A stretch of DNA of 64,000 bases from Spirosoma sp. SC4-14 (GCF_037201965.1 NZ_CP147518.1:5201001-5265000), one strand, 5' to 3'. Shown: positions 23,632 to 32,719, counted from the stretch's first letter. Program-made: numbers and translations. The notes: generated by a model not told the origin, from the letters alone.

Positions 23632-24210
23632 CTACTCTATTTTAACATTTCGAAGCTCAATTCGTTCGGGAACTGTGTCGAACCGCCACTGTTCGCCGTA
23701 GATTGATTTATACCAGATTTTCACCCGAACCTCGCCCATATTGAGAACGTCATCGACCCAGCGCGCTACGTATTTATGATCGATATTGCATAGCTCGACA
23801 CTCTGGCCTGCCGTAATCACCCGTGTTGGCCAAAAACCACCTTGCGTAAAAGAATAGCCCGCTATATCTTCGGGCTTAGCTGCTTTTTTAGCCAGCTTTT
23901 CATCGACAATGGCGTGTGTGATTTCCCGCATATCTTTATAGGACTTCCCTCGGTAGGTAAGCTCGCACTTCTGGATAATGGCAGGTCCCACGCCATTGTT
24001 CACAAACACAAAGGCCACTTTCCATTCTCTGTCATCACCGCCATTGTTTAAATAGCTGTCCATAATTGGCATGACGGAAGCATACTGTTCGGTTCGTTGC
24101 AGATAAGCCTGGTAGAAGGTAATGCCAATGGCGCAAAAACTGGATACGACTGCCAGAATGCTCAGATAGGTATCGAGTGATATAACGTATTTACGGATCT
24201 GGCGTGGCAT
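23632..24210 (-). CDS. Membrane-anchored protein of unknown function
   Basis: 192 residues with one N-terminal membrane segment (about residues 12-32, TYLSILAVVSSFCAIGITFY) and a soluble remainder likely on the outer face of the membrane. The soluble part has beta-rich sequence such as VAFVFVNNGVGPAIIQKCEL, reminiscent of small immunoglobulin-like or CARDB-type sandwiches. No catalytic motif. Convergent with the DUF1801 gene; the lipid kinase gene is upstream on the same strand, nine bases away. Confidence 0.6.
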   Translation of the reverse strand: MPRQIRKYVISLDTYLSILAVVSSFCAIGITFYQAYLQRTEQYASVMPIMDSYLNNGGDDREWKVAFVFVNNGVGPAIIQKCELTYRGKSYKDMREITHAIVDEKLAKKAAKPEDIAGYSFTQGGFWPTRVITAGQSVELCNIDHKYVARWVDDVLNMGEVRVKIWYKSIYGEQWRFDTVPERIELRNVKIE

Positions 24211-24219
24211 ATTGCAGGT

Positions 24220-25098
24220 CTATAACAATACTAACAAGCTTCCGGGTACTATTCTGACTGTTACGTTTCCGTCGGGCACCGTCAGCGGTTCGCCATCGGC
24301 ATGGATTTGCAAGGGACCTTCGGCCTGAATGGTTGCCTGCGTAATGGATCTTCCGCGCCAGTATGCCGATTGGTCGAGGGTTTTGTTAAACAATCGCCAG
24401 GTTATCATACCGGCAGCCTGTATTGGAAAAGGTCGAATTTCACACTGTTCGAGCCGTCCGTCGGCAATGTTGGCTTTAGGAGCCATCCAGGCATTGTTCC
24501 CAAACTGACCAGCATTGGCAAACGTGAGCGAAAAGAGTTCTTTCGTTTGTCCATCAATCAGAAACTGCGGAGGTTTATACCCCATAAAGGCCCGAAAAGC
24601 GGTGCGAACATAGGTCGGCAGGCCGCGTACGGGCTCCTGGGCAAACGCATGGGCAACGTAGGCCTCAAAGCCCAGGCCAGCCGTACAGAAAAAAGGATGT
24701 TCGTTGATTTGGGCACTATCGATTACAACAGGCCGCCCCGTTAGCGCACGCTCGATGGCTTTTAACGGATTCAATGGGATGCCCAGGTGCCGGGCCAGTC
24801 CGTTACCCGACCCAATTGGCACTATACCCAGCGCAGTTGCCGACCGGCGCAGGGCCTGTGCCGTTTCGTTAATCGTTCCATCACCACCAATGGTCAGTAT
24901 ACGATTCACTCCGCGTTCTACAGCTGCCGTTGCCAGTTCGGTAGCATGGCCGGCATGTGTCGTCATCACAATTTCGGGGGCATAGCCCAGAGCGCTGGCA
25001 CGGCGGAGAAAGGCATCATGAAGAACGGCTTTCTGCTCGGCCGTAGTAGTGCCCGACAATGGATTAATGATGGCCAGCGCAACAGATAAAGAGGCCAC
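24220..25098 (-). CDS. Diacylglycerol/lipid kinase family protein (DgkB/YegS type)
   Basis: 292 residues. The catalytic domain has INPLSG at residues 11-16, ILTIGGDGTINETAQAL (the GGDGT nucleotide-binding loop) and GSGNGLARHLGIPL. These enzymes phosphorylate diacylglycerol, sphingoid bases or related lipids at the inner membrane face. The start is a GTG immediately after the stop of a 37-codon membrane-peptide gene, so translation is coupled. A sphingoid substrate is conceivable given the serine palmitoyltransferase-like gene 4 kb away, but that is inference. Confidence 0.85.
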   Translation of the reverse strand: MASLSVALAIINPLSGTTTAEQKAVLHDAFLRRASALGYAPEIVMTTHAGHATELATAAVERGVNRILTIGGDGTINETAQALRRSATALGIVPIGSGNGLARHLGIPLNPLKAIERALTGRPVVIDSAQINEHPFFCTAGLGFEAYVAHAFAQEPVRGLPTYVRTAFRAFMGYKPPQFLIDGQTKELFSLTFANAGQFGNNAWMAPKANIADGRLEQCEIRPFPIQAAGMITWRLFNKTLDQSAYWRGRSITQATIQAEGPLQIHADGEPLTVPDGNVTVRIVPGSLLVLL

Positions 25099-25212
25099 TC
25101 AGGAAAAGAAAATAAAAAGGATGAGAATAAAAACAACGATAAAAACATAGTACCAGCCGTCGGAAAAAATATAGGGCTTATACTCGTTATAGAACTTCCG
25201 GATCCGGTTCAT
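25099..25212 (-). CDS. 37-residue single-span membrane peptide
   Basis: The frame from ATG 25212 reads MNRIRKFYNEYKPYIFSDGW, followed by a purely hydrophobic helix (YYVFIVVFILILFIFFS) and a TGA abutting the GTG of the lipid kinase (TGAGTG). A basic N-terminal part, aromatic belt and one membrane helix make a credible small membrane protein. It may help recruit the kinase to the membrane. Too short for most gene finders; support is the perfect spacing and composition. Confidence 0.6.
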   Translation of the reverse strand: MNRIRKFYNEYKPYIFSDGWYYVFIVVFILILFIFFS

Positions 25213-25250
25213 AGGTGTACGGTTCTTTTTGTAAAGGTAATCAGTCTTCA

Positions 25251-25335
25251 CAGTTTACAGGCTATAGTTTTCCGTTTTCAGTGCTTCGCCCATTTAGAAC
25301 TTAACTCGGGCGGAGCCACTGAAAACTGTAAACTG
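25251..25335. terminator. Long imperfect hairpin downstream of the SDR gene
   Basis: CAGTTTACAG (25251-25260) pairs with CTGTAAACTG (25326-25335), and GTTTTCAGTGCTTCGCCC (25274-25291) with GGGCGGAGCCACTGAAAAC (25308-25326). The stem directly follows the SDR stop and precedes the small membrane peptide gene. It may end the SDR transcript or be a dispersed repeat. Confidence 0.5.
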
Positions 25336-25339
25336 AACA

Positions 25340-26077
25340 TCACAACGCCTGTCCGCCATTAACGGCCAGCACATGCCCGTTAACAAACGAAGCCTCATCT
25401 GAAGCCAGAAATAAATAGGCATAAGCAATATCGCTGGGTTCGCCCATCCGCCGAACGGGTATCGACGACACGGCCTGTTTCCGAACTTCTTCGGGCATAG
25501 CATCGGTCATGGGTGTACGGATATAGCCGGGGGCTACAGCATTGGCCGTAATGCCTTTGGGTCCTAGTTCTTTAGCCCACGTTCGAACCATGCCGATAAT
25601 ACCCGCTTTTGCCGCGGCATAGTTCGTTTGCCCAAACGCACCATGCACACCATTGATCGATGATGTGCAGATGATTCGACCATATTGCTGTTCGACCATA
25701 TAGGGAGCGACTACTTTCGTGCAATTAAACACGCCCGACAGGTTGACATCGATAACCTGTTGCCAATCATCATACGACATTTTGAGCAGCGTTTTATCGC
25801 GGGTGATGCCTGCATTATTAATCAGAATATCGATTCGTCCGTAGCGATCGACAACATCGCGGGCGGCTGCTTCGATGCGGGGCACATCCGTTGTGCTAAC
25901 GGGCATAAAACTAGCCCGATAGCCGCGATCTGTTAGTGATTGGGCGGTGGCTTCGCCTTCTTCGAGCACATCCCAGATAATAACGGTGGCGCCTTCCCGA
26001 CAAAATACTTCGGCAGCTCCCTGGCCAATGCCTCTGGCGGCTCCGGTAATGATGGCAACTTTATCCTGCAATCTCAT
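25340..26077 (-). CDS. Short-chain dehydrogenase/reductase, FabG/PhbB-like
   Basis: 245 residues from the ATG at 26077 (MRLQDKVAIITGAARG); an upstream in-frame ATG at 26101 would add eight residues that precede the usual family start. The NAD(P) loop is TGAARGIG (11-18), NNAG is at 87-90, and the catalytic triad is S140, Y153, K157 (YAAAK). GRIICTSSINGVHGAFGQTN is close to 3-oxoacyl-ACP or acetoacetyl-CoA reductases. It would reduce a 3-ketoacyl thioester. The main biosynthetic fabG is usually next to acpP, so this is more likely a paralogue; a MaoC-type hydratase gene 2 kb away fits fatty-acyl metabolism. Confidence 0.85.
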   Translation of the reverse strand: MRLQDKVAIITGAARGIGQGAAEVFCREGATVIIWDVLEEGEATAQSLTDRGYRASFMPVSTTDVPRIEAAARDVVDRYGRIDILINNAGITRDKTLLKMSYDDWQQVIDVNLSGVFNCTKVVAPYMVEQQYGRIICTSSINGVHGAFGQTNYAAAKAGIIGMVRTWAKELGPKGITANAVAPGYIRTPMTDAMPEEVRKQAVSSIPVRRMGEPSDIAYAYLFLASDEASFVNGHVLAVNGGQAL

Positions 26078-26256
26078 GGTTTTTGTTTCTACTCTAAACA
26101 CAAAGTCTGTTCTGATCTGCCTGTTTTCTTTCTAATCAAAGTTAATAGTCAGAACCACTTCATAGCTACAAACAATGCAAGTACTATCCCGATTACTATA
26201 AAGTGATATACCTGACGGGGTTTTCCAGAAGGGTGTACCGTTAAAAAAATAGACAA

Positions 26257-26703
26257 ATGAAATTTCTGTCAGCTTATATTCTTTTGGTTTCGCTTTCCTT
26301 TCCTGCGTCAGGTCAAAAAAAAACGGATCGGCAGGCAAGTGATCGGCGCGCGATCCTGCTTATGTTGAAACAACAGACCGAAGACTGGAATGCCGGGCAT
26401 ATCGACCGGTTCATGAATCCTTATTGGGAGTCTGATTCGCTCACGTTTATCAGTCAGGCCGGTATTACGTACGGATATGCGGCTACACTGTCCAGTTATA
26501 AAAAACGATACCCAACTAAAGCCTCAATGGGCTCACTCAAATTCGATGTACTGGAAATGGATTTTCCAGCTCCGAATGTGGCCTATGTCATTGGTCGCTG
26601 GCAACTGGACCGTCCAAAAATTGGTAATAGGGGCGGTTACTTTTCGCTACTATGGCGAAAAATCAGAAAACGATGGGTAATCGTCAGCGATCATACGAAT
26701 TAG
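26257..26703 (+). CDS. Secreted SnoaL/NTF2-like (DUF4440) protein
   Basis: 148 residues with a signal peptide MKFLSAYILLVSLSFPASGQ. The mature part has the cone-shaped NTF2-like pattern: helix ILLMLKQQTEDWNAGHIDRFM, then WESDSLTFISQAGITYGY, and the strands VAYVIGRWQL and GYFSLLWRKIRKRWVIVSDHT. DUF4440 proteins are common secreted or periplasmic proteins of unknown ligand. It stands alone, convergent with the acyltransferase gene. Confidence 0.8.
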   Translation: MKFLSAYILLVSLSFPASGQKKTDRQASDRRAILLMLKQQTEDWNAGHIDRFMNPYWESDSLTFISQAGITYGYAATLSSYKKRYPTKASMGSLKFDVLEMDFPAPNVAYVIGRWQLDRPKIGNRGGYFSLLWRKIRKRWVIVSDHTN

Positions 26704-26733
26704 CGAAAGAGCAACAATAGGAAACCACCGCTT

Positions 26734-27963
26734 TCACTCTTTCACTCTTTCACTAACCAGGAGTGTTGGTTCTTTTGATGAAAGCCGCTCACGAAGCTCG
26801 GTAACGGGCTTTTCGAAGTATTTATATAGTAGTGTCGACAGAGTTAGTACTAATAGCCAGAATATGCCCACCTTTATCCAGCCAATGGCAGTTGAGGTTG
26901 TAGGAATCCGCTCGACAAAAGTGATCATAATAGGGGTCAGGTTCAGCAGATACATGGAGTATGAAATCAGGCTAATGTGTGTGATGGCCTGAGCAATACC
27001 AAACCGTGCCCAGCCGCCGGTTGCCGTTTTCCAGCCGTCCATATAGGGCATCAGCAATGCCATACTGATACCGATGCAGAGAAAATAAAACGTGCGCTTA
27101 TAGAAAACGTAGGCCGGATAAACCCCAGCTTCAACATAGAACCGCAGGATATAAACAGAAGCCGAAAGCGCCACAAGAATCGTCATCAGAATGCCACTAA
27201 TGAAAAGCCGACGCCGAAGCTGTGGGTTAGTCCACTGAGTAGGGAAATACTGCTTTGCATAGGCCGCCAGCACACCATATGAAATAGCATCCAGCCGGGT
27301 CAGCACAATACTCCGGTAGCCCAGTTCACCGTCGGCAATTGGGTGTTGCAAAGCCGTGATGAACCGGTACAAATTGGTACCAACAATAATTGTCAGAATA
27401 GCGACCAGCACAATACGTTGCCTCGGCCAACTGGCAGGCAGCATACTGTGTATAATCCAGAGCAGCAACGGCAGGCTGATATACGACCATTCTTCAATGG
27501 CCAGGCTCCAGGTTTCCGGAAAAAAGTCGGGAATTGGGTCGGCAAAATTTTGCAGGAAGAAGCAGTATTTGATCAGAATGCCTTTGGGCGGAAGCGTATG
27601 GCGCAGTCCACTCCGCCAGGCTCGCAGTAGCGTAAGACCAACCAGACTGCCTAAAACCAGATAATAGTTGGGCAACGTACGGAACCACCGGCGAGTCCAG
27701 AAATTAAGGAGTAACCCTCGGTCGAACTGGCCTTTTTTTTCATACGAACGGATCAGAATACCACCGATCAGGAAACCACTTAGCACAAAAAACAACTCCA
27801 CTCCGTCGGGCAAGATCTGGCGCAGAAATGAGCCGGTATAATCATTCCGGGCAATTGTGGCATGGGCGTCTACCACAATCAGAATGGCAGTGGCTCGCAT
27901 TACATCTAATCCAAACACGCGCTTCGCATCCAACGCGTTGATCGAAAATAGTTTTGTCAACAT
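26734..27963 (-). CDS. Acyltransferase family 3 (OafA/YrhL-like) membrane protein
   Basis: 409 residues with about ten hydrophobic helices. The start FGLDVMRATAILIVVDAHAT carries the R-x-x-A-x-x-x-V-x-x-x-H box of the family (His near residue 34), and GVELFFVLSGFLIGGIL plus FWTRRWFRTLPNYYLVL are the second and third conserved blocks. These proteins O-acetylate or O-acylate surface glycans using a cytoplasmic acyl donor. It lies apart from the large polysaccharide locus, which has its own acyltransferase at 36810. Confidence 0.85.
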   Translation of the reverse strand: MLTKLFSINALDAKRVFGLDVMRATAILIVVDAHATIARNDYTGSFLRQILPDGVELFFVLSGFLIGGILIRSYEKKGQFDRGLLLNFWTRRWFRTLPNYYLVLGSLVGLTLLRAWRSGLRHTLPPKGILIKYCFFLQNFADPIPDFFPETWSLAIEEWSYISLPLLLWIIHSMLPASWPRQRIVLVAILTIIVGTNLYRFITALQHPIADGELGYRSIVLTRLDAISYGVLAAYAKQYFPTQWTNPQLRRRLFISGILMTILVALSASVYILRFYVEAGVYPAYVFYKRTFYFLCIGISMALLMPYMDGWKTATGGWARFGIAQAITHISLISYSMYLLNLTPIMITFVERIPTTSTAIGWIKVGIFWLLVLTLSTLLYKYFEKPVTELRERLSSKEPTLLVSERVKE

Positions 27964-28100
27964 AATTATCCGCGAAGGTAGTGGATAATATACGAGTGAT
28001 AGTTCCCGAATGCTAAATGATCGGGGTTTCGGGCAAAGTAGCGAACTTTGCCCTCAGTTAGTATGTCAAGTATACATCCTTCAGTTTACAATACCTACGC

Positions 28101-28511
28101 ATGGAATTTGGATTAAACGCCGTACATCGGTATACTTTTCGCTTTTCGCAAGCCGATGTTGTTGATTTTGCCCGCGTAACGGGCGACAACAATCCGCTTC
28201 ATCTCGACGCTGCGTTTGCGGCTACTACGCCTTTTAAGCGTCCTATTATTCATGGAATGCTCGGTGCCAGCGTATTTACCAAAGTGCTGGGCACCGAATT
28301 TCCGGGCTATGGATCGGTTTATCTGGGACAAACACTGGAGTTCTTACGACCGATGTTTGTCGATACCGACTACGAAGCCACATTTACCGTACAATCTGTG
28401 GACCCGGCCAGGCACACAGCACAGATTCTGGGCGAAATCCGTGATGTTCAAACGAAAAAAGTGACTACCCGCGGTGTGGCAACCCTGATGCATCGGGAAA
28501 AAATACAGTAG
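28101..28511 (+). CDS. MaoC-like (R)-specific enoyl-CoA hydratase
   Basis: 136 residues, the size of PhaJ-type single hot-dog hydratases. The hydratase 2 motif is VTGDNNPLHLD with catalytic D29 and H34, followed by PIIHGMLGAS. It would hydrate trans-2-enoyl-CoA to (R)-3-hydroxyacyl-CoA. A terminator-like hairpin lies directly after it. Exact physiological substrate unknown. Confidence 0.87.
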   Translation: MEFGLNAVHRYTFRFSQADVVDFARVTGDNNPLHLDAAFAATTPFKRPIIHGMLGASVFTKVLGTEFPGYGSVYLGQTLEFLRPMFVDTDYEATFTVQSVDPARHTAQILGEIRDVQTKKVTTRGVATLMHREKIQ

Positions 28512-28535
28512 CCCACCCAATAGCGATTAAATACA

Positions 28536-28574
28536 AAACTCCCTCGTCAGATCATATCCAACGAGGGAGTTTTA
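28536..28574. terminator. Bidirectional intrinsic terminator
   Basis: AAAACTCCCTCGT (28536-28548) and ACGAGGGAGTTTT (28562-28574) form a perfect 13-base stem with a 13-base loop and T-rich 3' ends on both strands. It separates the convergent hydratase and H1-like genes. Confidence 0.88.
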
Positions 28575-28601
28575 TGGTTGTTTAGGAACCGTTCCTTACG
28601 C

Positions 28602-28781
28602 CTACTCGGCTTTGTTTTTGGTATCCTGAACTTCGGCACGAATGGTTTGTGCCAATGTCTTCAAATCCTGCATTCCTTTACGAACTCGAGTACCAGCAGC
28701 CTGGTTATTTTTCTCGTAGAACTTCTCGAAATCAGCTTCGAGCGACATGACTAAATTCTTTACTTCATCGAAGCGAGCCAT
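28602..28781 (-). CDS. Histone H1-like small basic/helical protein
   Basis: 59 residues from ATG 28781 (MARFDEVKNLVMSLEADFEK); the frame is open 26 codons upstream, but that part is unlike the family. FYEKNNQAAGTRVRKGMQDL is the conserved block of the small H1-like (Hc1-type) protein found throughout Bacteroidota. It is thought to bind DNA or act as a nucleoid-associated protein; direct evidence is limited. It is separated from the hydratase gene by a strong bidirectional terminator. Confidence 0.8.
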   Translation of the reverse strand: MARFDEVKNLVMSLEADFEKFYEKNNQAAGTRVRKGMQDLKTLAQTIRAEVQDTKNKAE

Positions 28782-28925
28782 AGCGATATGTATGGGTTTA
28801 AGTGTGAAAAAATGCCCAAATTCCGCTAAAAACGCGGTTTTCGGCTGAAATTTAGTCATTCTCTCATACAGAGCAATAGCTCAGCCAAAAAAATCGAAAA
28901 AAAATGCAACTTTTTGAGCAAAACC

Positions 28926-30230
28926 CTACTCAGCGGCTGCTTCGGCCGATACTTCTACCGTTTCTGGGTCGGTTTGAGTCGAAGTTTGGCGGTATGCTCC
29001 TTTCTCCAGCCTTCTGGCTACTTCCGAAAATGCTTCGAGCGTTTTCTGAACATCGTCGAGCGTATGTGAAGCCGTTGGAATGATGCGTAACATGATGGTT
29101 CCTTTCGGAACAACCGGATACACAACAATTGAACAGAAAATTCCCATGTTCTCGCGAAGATCCATCGTCATCGCTGCCACTTCGGCAACGCCCCCCTGCA
29201 AATCGTGGAGGAAAACAGGAGTTACCGGCGACTGCGTATCGCCAATATCGAAACCACGTTCACGAAGCCCACTTTGCAACGCCCGCACGTTCGTCCAGAG
29301 TTTATCGCGAAACTCCGACGAGTTGCGAATCATGTCCAGACGCTTCAACCCGCCAATCACATAAGGCATTGGCAACGCTTTCGCGTAGGTCTGCGAACGC
29401 ATATTATACTTCAGGTACATGATGATGTCGTGGTCGGCCGCAATAAAGGCACCAATAGCCGCCATCGACTTGGCAAATGTTGAAAAATAGAGATCGATAC
29501 CTTCCTGGCAACCGAGCATTTCGCCCACACCCGCGCCAGTAGCTCCCATTGTTCCGAAACCGTGGGCATCATCGACCAGCAGGCGGAAATTGTACGATTT
29601 TTTGAGCGCGACAATTTTGTCGAGACTCCCCACTTTACCCGACATCCCAAAAACGCCTTCTGTAATGACCAGAATGCTGCCGCCTTTTTCCTCGGCTTTT
29701 TTGGTTGCCCGCTGGAGGTTTTTCTCCAGGCTGGCCATATCGTTGTGGTTAAATTTGTAATACTCGCCCATCTTGGCTTTATGGAGCCGGATACCGTCAA
29801 TAAGGCAGGCATGGCATTCGGCATCGTAGACGATTACATCGCGGTGATCGACCACGGCTTCAATTGCCGACATAACGCCCTGATAGCCGTAGTTGAGCAG
29901 GAATGCATCTTCCTTCCCAACAAACTGAGCCAGTTCTTTTTCGAACTGCTCGTGCAGATCGCTGTTTCCCGACATCATCCGGGCTCCCATTGGGTAAGCC
30001 AGCCCCCACTGCTGGGCTGCTTCGGCATCAACCTTACGAACTTCGGGGTGGTTGGCCAGCCCCAGATAGTTGTTCAGGCTCCAGTTCAGCACCTCTTTAC
30101 CCCGGAAGCGCATATAAGGACCCAGTTCGCCTTCGAGCTTGGGGAAAGCAAAATAATGGTGGCCGTTGTACTCCCGCGAAGATGAGCCTATAGGGCCTAG
30201 ATTGGTGCGCAGTTTCTCAAATAAATCCAC
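28926..30230 (-). CDS. Alpha-oxoamine synthase, likely serine palmitoyltransferase
   Basis: 434 residues of the PLP-dependent alpha-oxoamine synthase family. NYLGLANHPEV at the start, DAECHACLIDGIRLH, LLVDDAHGFGTMG and the PLP lysine K254 in STFAKSMAAIGAF are all present. The same family contains serine palmitoyltransferase (Spt), KBL and BioF. The length and the FxTFAKSMA box fit the Bacteroidota Spt that condenses serine with a fatty acyl-CoA/ACP in sphingolipid synthesis. A Pro/Thr/Glu/Ala-rich C-terminal tail of about 25 residues is extra. It has a good Bacteroidota promoter upstream. Confidence 0.82.
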   Translation of the reverse strand: MDLFEKLRTNLGPIGSSSREYNGHHYFAFPKLEGELGPYMRFRGKEVLNWSLNNYLGLANHPEVRKVDAEAAQQWGLAYPMGARMMSGNSDLHEQFEKELAQFVGKEDAFLLNYGYQGVMSAIEAVVDHRDVIVYDAECHACLIDGIRLHKAKMGEYYKFNHNDMASLEKNLQRATKKAEEKGGSILVITEGVFGMSGKVGSLDKIVALKKSYNFRLLVDDAHGFGTMGATGAGVGEMLGCQEGIDLYFSTFAKSMAAIGAFIAADHDIIMYLKYNMRSQTYAKALPMPYVIGGLKRLDMIRNSSEFRDKLWTNVRALQSGLRERGFDIGDTQSPVTPVFLHDLQGGVAEVAAMTMDLRENMGIFCSIVVYPVVPKGTIMLRIIPTASHTLDDVQKTLEAFSEVARRLEKGAYRQTSTQTDPETVEVSAEAAAE

Positions 30231-30280
30231 TTTTCTTTATGGTTTAATGGGCTAATCCCTTGTTTTTTACGTGGTAAGTG

Positions 30281-30311
30281 CAAAAATACGCTTAACTTTT
30301 GGGAGTTCAAA
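30281..30311 (-). promoter_or_regulatory. Bacteroidota-type primary-sigma promoter for the serine palmitoyltransferase-like gene
   Basis: On the minus strand TTTG (30308-30311) is followed after exactly 19 bases by TATTTTTG (30281-30288), a full match to the TTTG-N19/20-TAnnTTTG consensus. Transcription would start near 30275, about 45 bases before the ATG. Confidence 0.75.
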
Positions 30312-30453
30312 TTGATCCCCCAAAATTCAGTTTTCTAATCGTTTTGTTACAAAAGCGTTAATTTAGGCCGGTGCTACCTAAACGACACTACATTACAGAC
30401 CAAAATCCAGTATCGTTCATCCAGCATTGAGTGTTTTCTCTCCTACGTCCTTT

Positions 30454-31953
30454 ATGCCAGAGATCAGGAAAATTCTAGTAGCCAACCGGGGCGAAATTGC
30501 GCTCCGAATTATGCGTACAGCCCGTGAAATGGGCATTAAAACGGTAGCTATTTACTCAGAAGCCGACCGGAATGCCCTACACGTTCGTTATGCCGACGAG
30601 GCTGTTTGTGTAGGTCCGGCCCCTTCATCCGAATCGTATCTGAAAGCCGATGCCATTATCGATGTGTGTCGTCAGCTCAATGTCGATGCCATACACCCCG
30701 GCTACGGTTTCTTATCCGAAAATGCTAATTTCTCCCGAATAGTCCGCGAAGCTGGCCTGATTTTTATTGGCCCCTCGCCCGAAAGTATCGAAATTATGGG
30801 CAGCAAGCTGGCCGCTAAGGCCGCCGTGGCTCACTATAACATTCCGATGGTGCCAGGTACGCCGTCGGCTATTACCAACCGCGACGAAGCGAAAGCGATC
30901 TCGGCCAGAATTGGCTATCCTATTCTGATTAAAGCCAGTGCCGGGGGCGGAGGCAAAGGGATGCGGGTGGTCGAACGGGAAGCCGACTTCGACGAGCAGA
31001 TGGATCGTGCCGTGAGTGAAGCATTGTCGGCCTTTGGCGATGGGTCGGTGTTTATCGAAAAATATGTCACCTCGCCCCGGCACGTAGAAATTCAGGTACT
31101 CGGCGATCAGCACGGCACTATTATTCATCTGTTCGAGCGCGAATGCTCTGTGCAGCGTCGTCATCAGAAAGTAGTTGAAGAAGCGCCATCGGCCATCCTG
31201 ACTCCCGAAATCCGAGAGGCTATGGGCCAGGCGGCTGTTGATGTGGCACGGGCCTGTGGGTACTACGGAGCCGGAACGGTTGAGTTTATCGTTGATGATC
31301 AACTCAATTTCTATTTTCTCGAAATGAATACCCGCCTGCAGGTTGAGCACCCCGTAACGGAGCTTATTACGGGCGTCGATCTGGTTAAGCAGATGATTTA
31401 TATTGCCGAAGGAAAACCGCTAACCATTCGGCAGGACGACTTACGCATTAAAGGGCACGCAGTGGAGGTTCGGGTGTATGCCGAAGATCCGGCCAATAAC
31501 TTTCTACCCGACGTGGGCACGCTCGAAACCTACGTTCGGCCACAAGGCAATGGAGTGCGGGTAGATGATGGTTTTGAACAGGGCATGGCGATTCCGATTT
31601 ATTACGACCCGATGATTGCCAAATTGATTACGTATGGCGACTCGCGCGCTGAGGCCATTCAGAAGATGATCCGCGCCATCGATGAATACCAGATTTCGGG
31701 CGTTCAAACAACACTTCCCTTTTGTCGGTTTGTGATGGAACACGATGCCTTTCGATCGGGCCAGTTCGATACGGGCTTCGTTACAAAATATTTTACGCCC
31801 GATAAGCTACTGGCGGCTACCGATCCGAACGAAGCTGAGTTAGGGGCAATACTGGCGGCATGGCTGCTGAACAATCAAAAACCAGCTACGCATACAACTG
31901 GTATTGAGGTGACCCGGCAGCGCAGCAACTGGAAAACCAATCGGCTCGGATAA
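30454..31953 (+). CDS. accC: Biotin carboxylase (acetyl-CoA or propionyl-CoA carboxylase subunit)
   Basis: 499 residues from ATG 30454 (MPEIRKILVANRGEIALRI); the frame opens nine codons earlier. Family blocks are present in order: the N-terminal biotin carboxylase domain, HPGYGFLSENANF, the ATP-grasp glycine loop KASAGGGGKGMRVV, RHVEIQVLGD, ERECSVQRRHQKVVEEAPS and NTRLQVEHPVTELITGVDLV. It carboxylates biotin on the carrier protein using ATP and bicarbonate. The C-terminal tail of about 45 residues beyond the usual end is poorly conserved. No accB is adjacent, so which carboxylase it serves is open. Confidence 0.9.
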   Translation: MPEIRKILVANRGEIALRIMRTAREMGIKTVAIYSEADRNALHVRYADEAVCVGPAPSSESYLKADAIIDVCRQLNVDAIHPGYGFLSENANFSRIVREAGLIFIGPSPESIEIMGSKLAAKAAVAHYNIPMVPGTPSAITNRDEAKAISARIGYPILIKASAGGGGKGMRVVEREADFDEQMDRAVSEALSAFGDGSVFIEKYVTSPRHVEIQVLGDQHGTIIHLFERECSVQRRHQKVVEEAPSAILTPEIREAMGQAAVDVARACGYYGAGTVEFIVDDQLNFYFLEMNTRLQVEHPVTELITGVDLVKQMIYIAEGKPLTIRQDDLRIKGHAVEVRVYAEDPANNFLPDVGTLETYVRPQGNGVRVDDGFEQGMAIPIYYDPMIAKLITYGDSRAEAIQKMIRAIDEYQISGVQTTLPFCRFVMEHDAFRSGQFDTGFVTKYFTPDKLLAATDPNEAELGAILAAWLLNNQKPATHTTGIEVTRQRSNWKTNRLG

Positions 31954-32058
31954 CTGGTTGGGAGGCTCAGTACTCGGGGTGTCCATCATTAGGTTTTTAT
32001 ACTTTTCTGCTTTCATAAACGGGCAGCCCTCACACGTTTAAACATTGCCCCTGATCGT

Positions 32059-32694
32059 ATGAAAAAATTCCTGTTTGTGCTGGCCGTTCTGTTGTCTGGC
32101 CTGTTTATGAATCTGACTGTTCGGCCAGTTGCCAATGGCTGGGTAAGTATTTTTGATGGTAAAACCCTTAACGGCTGGAAAGTTGGCGATAATGCCTCCA
32201 CGTTCAGTGTCGAAGATGGTGCCATTGTTGTTCATGGCCCACGGGCGCATTTGTTTTATGAAGGCCCCGTTGGTAATCACAATTTCAAAAACTTCGAATG
32301 GAAAGCTCAGGTTAAAACCACACCAGGCTCCAATTCGGGTATGTTTATCCATACCGAATATCAGGAAACTGGCTGGCCTTCGAAAGGCTACGAAATTCAG
32401 GTAAATCAGTCGCATACCGACTGGCGGAAAACCGGTAGTGTATACGGGCTTCAGGATGTGAAAGATGTGTTTGTGAAAGACGATGAATGGTACACCGAAC
32501 ACATCATTGTTCAGGGCAAAAAAGTAACCGTTAAAATCAACGACAAAACCATTAACGAATATACCGAGCCCGAGAGCCGCAGCAACGGCACCGATCCCAA
32601 ACGACTGAGCAGCGGTACGGTTGCCTTGCAGGGCCACGACCCCAAGAGTATGGTGTATTACAAAGACATACAGATTAAAATACTGCCCGATTAA
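32059..32694 (+). CDS. Secreted DUF1080 (3-keto-glycoside hydrolase-like) protein
   Basis: 211 residues with an N-terminal signal peptide (MKKFLFVLAVLLSGLFMNLT). The start of the domain is GWVSIFDGKTLNGWKVGD, followed by KNFEWKAQVKTTPGSNSGMF, GYEIQVNQSHTDWRKTGSVY and TVALQGHDPKSMVYYKDIQI, a concanavalin-like sandwich typical of DUF1080. Members remove or bind 3-keto sugars; activity is inferred from family only. It stands alone between accC and a strong terminator. Confidence 0.88.
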   Translation: MKKFLFVLAVLLSGLFMNLTVRPVANGWVSIFDGKTLNGWKVGDNASTFSVEDGAIVVHGPRAHLFYEGPVGNHNFKNFEWKAQVKTTPGSNSGMFIHTEYQETGWPSKGYEIQVNQSHTDWRKTGSVYGLQDVKDVFVKDDEWYTEHIIVQGKKVTVKINDKTINEYTEPESRSNGTDPKRLSSGTVALQGHDPKSMVYYKDIQIKILPD

Positions 32695-32719
32695 GTCCAA
32701 TCGAGCCCAAGGTCGGCAA

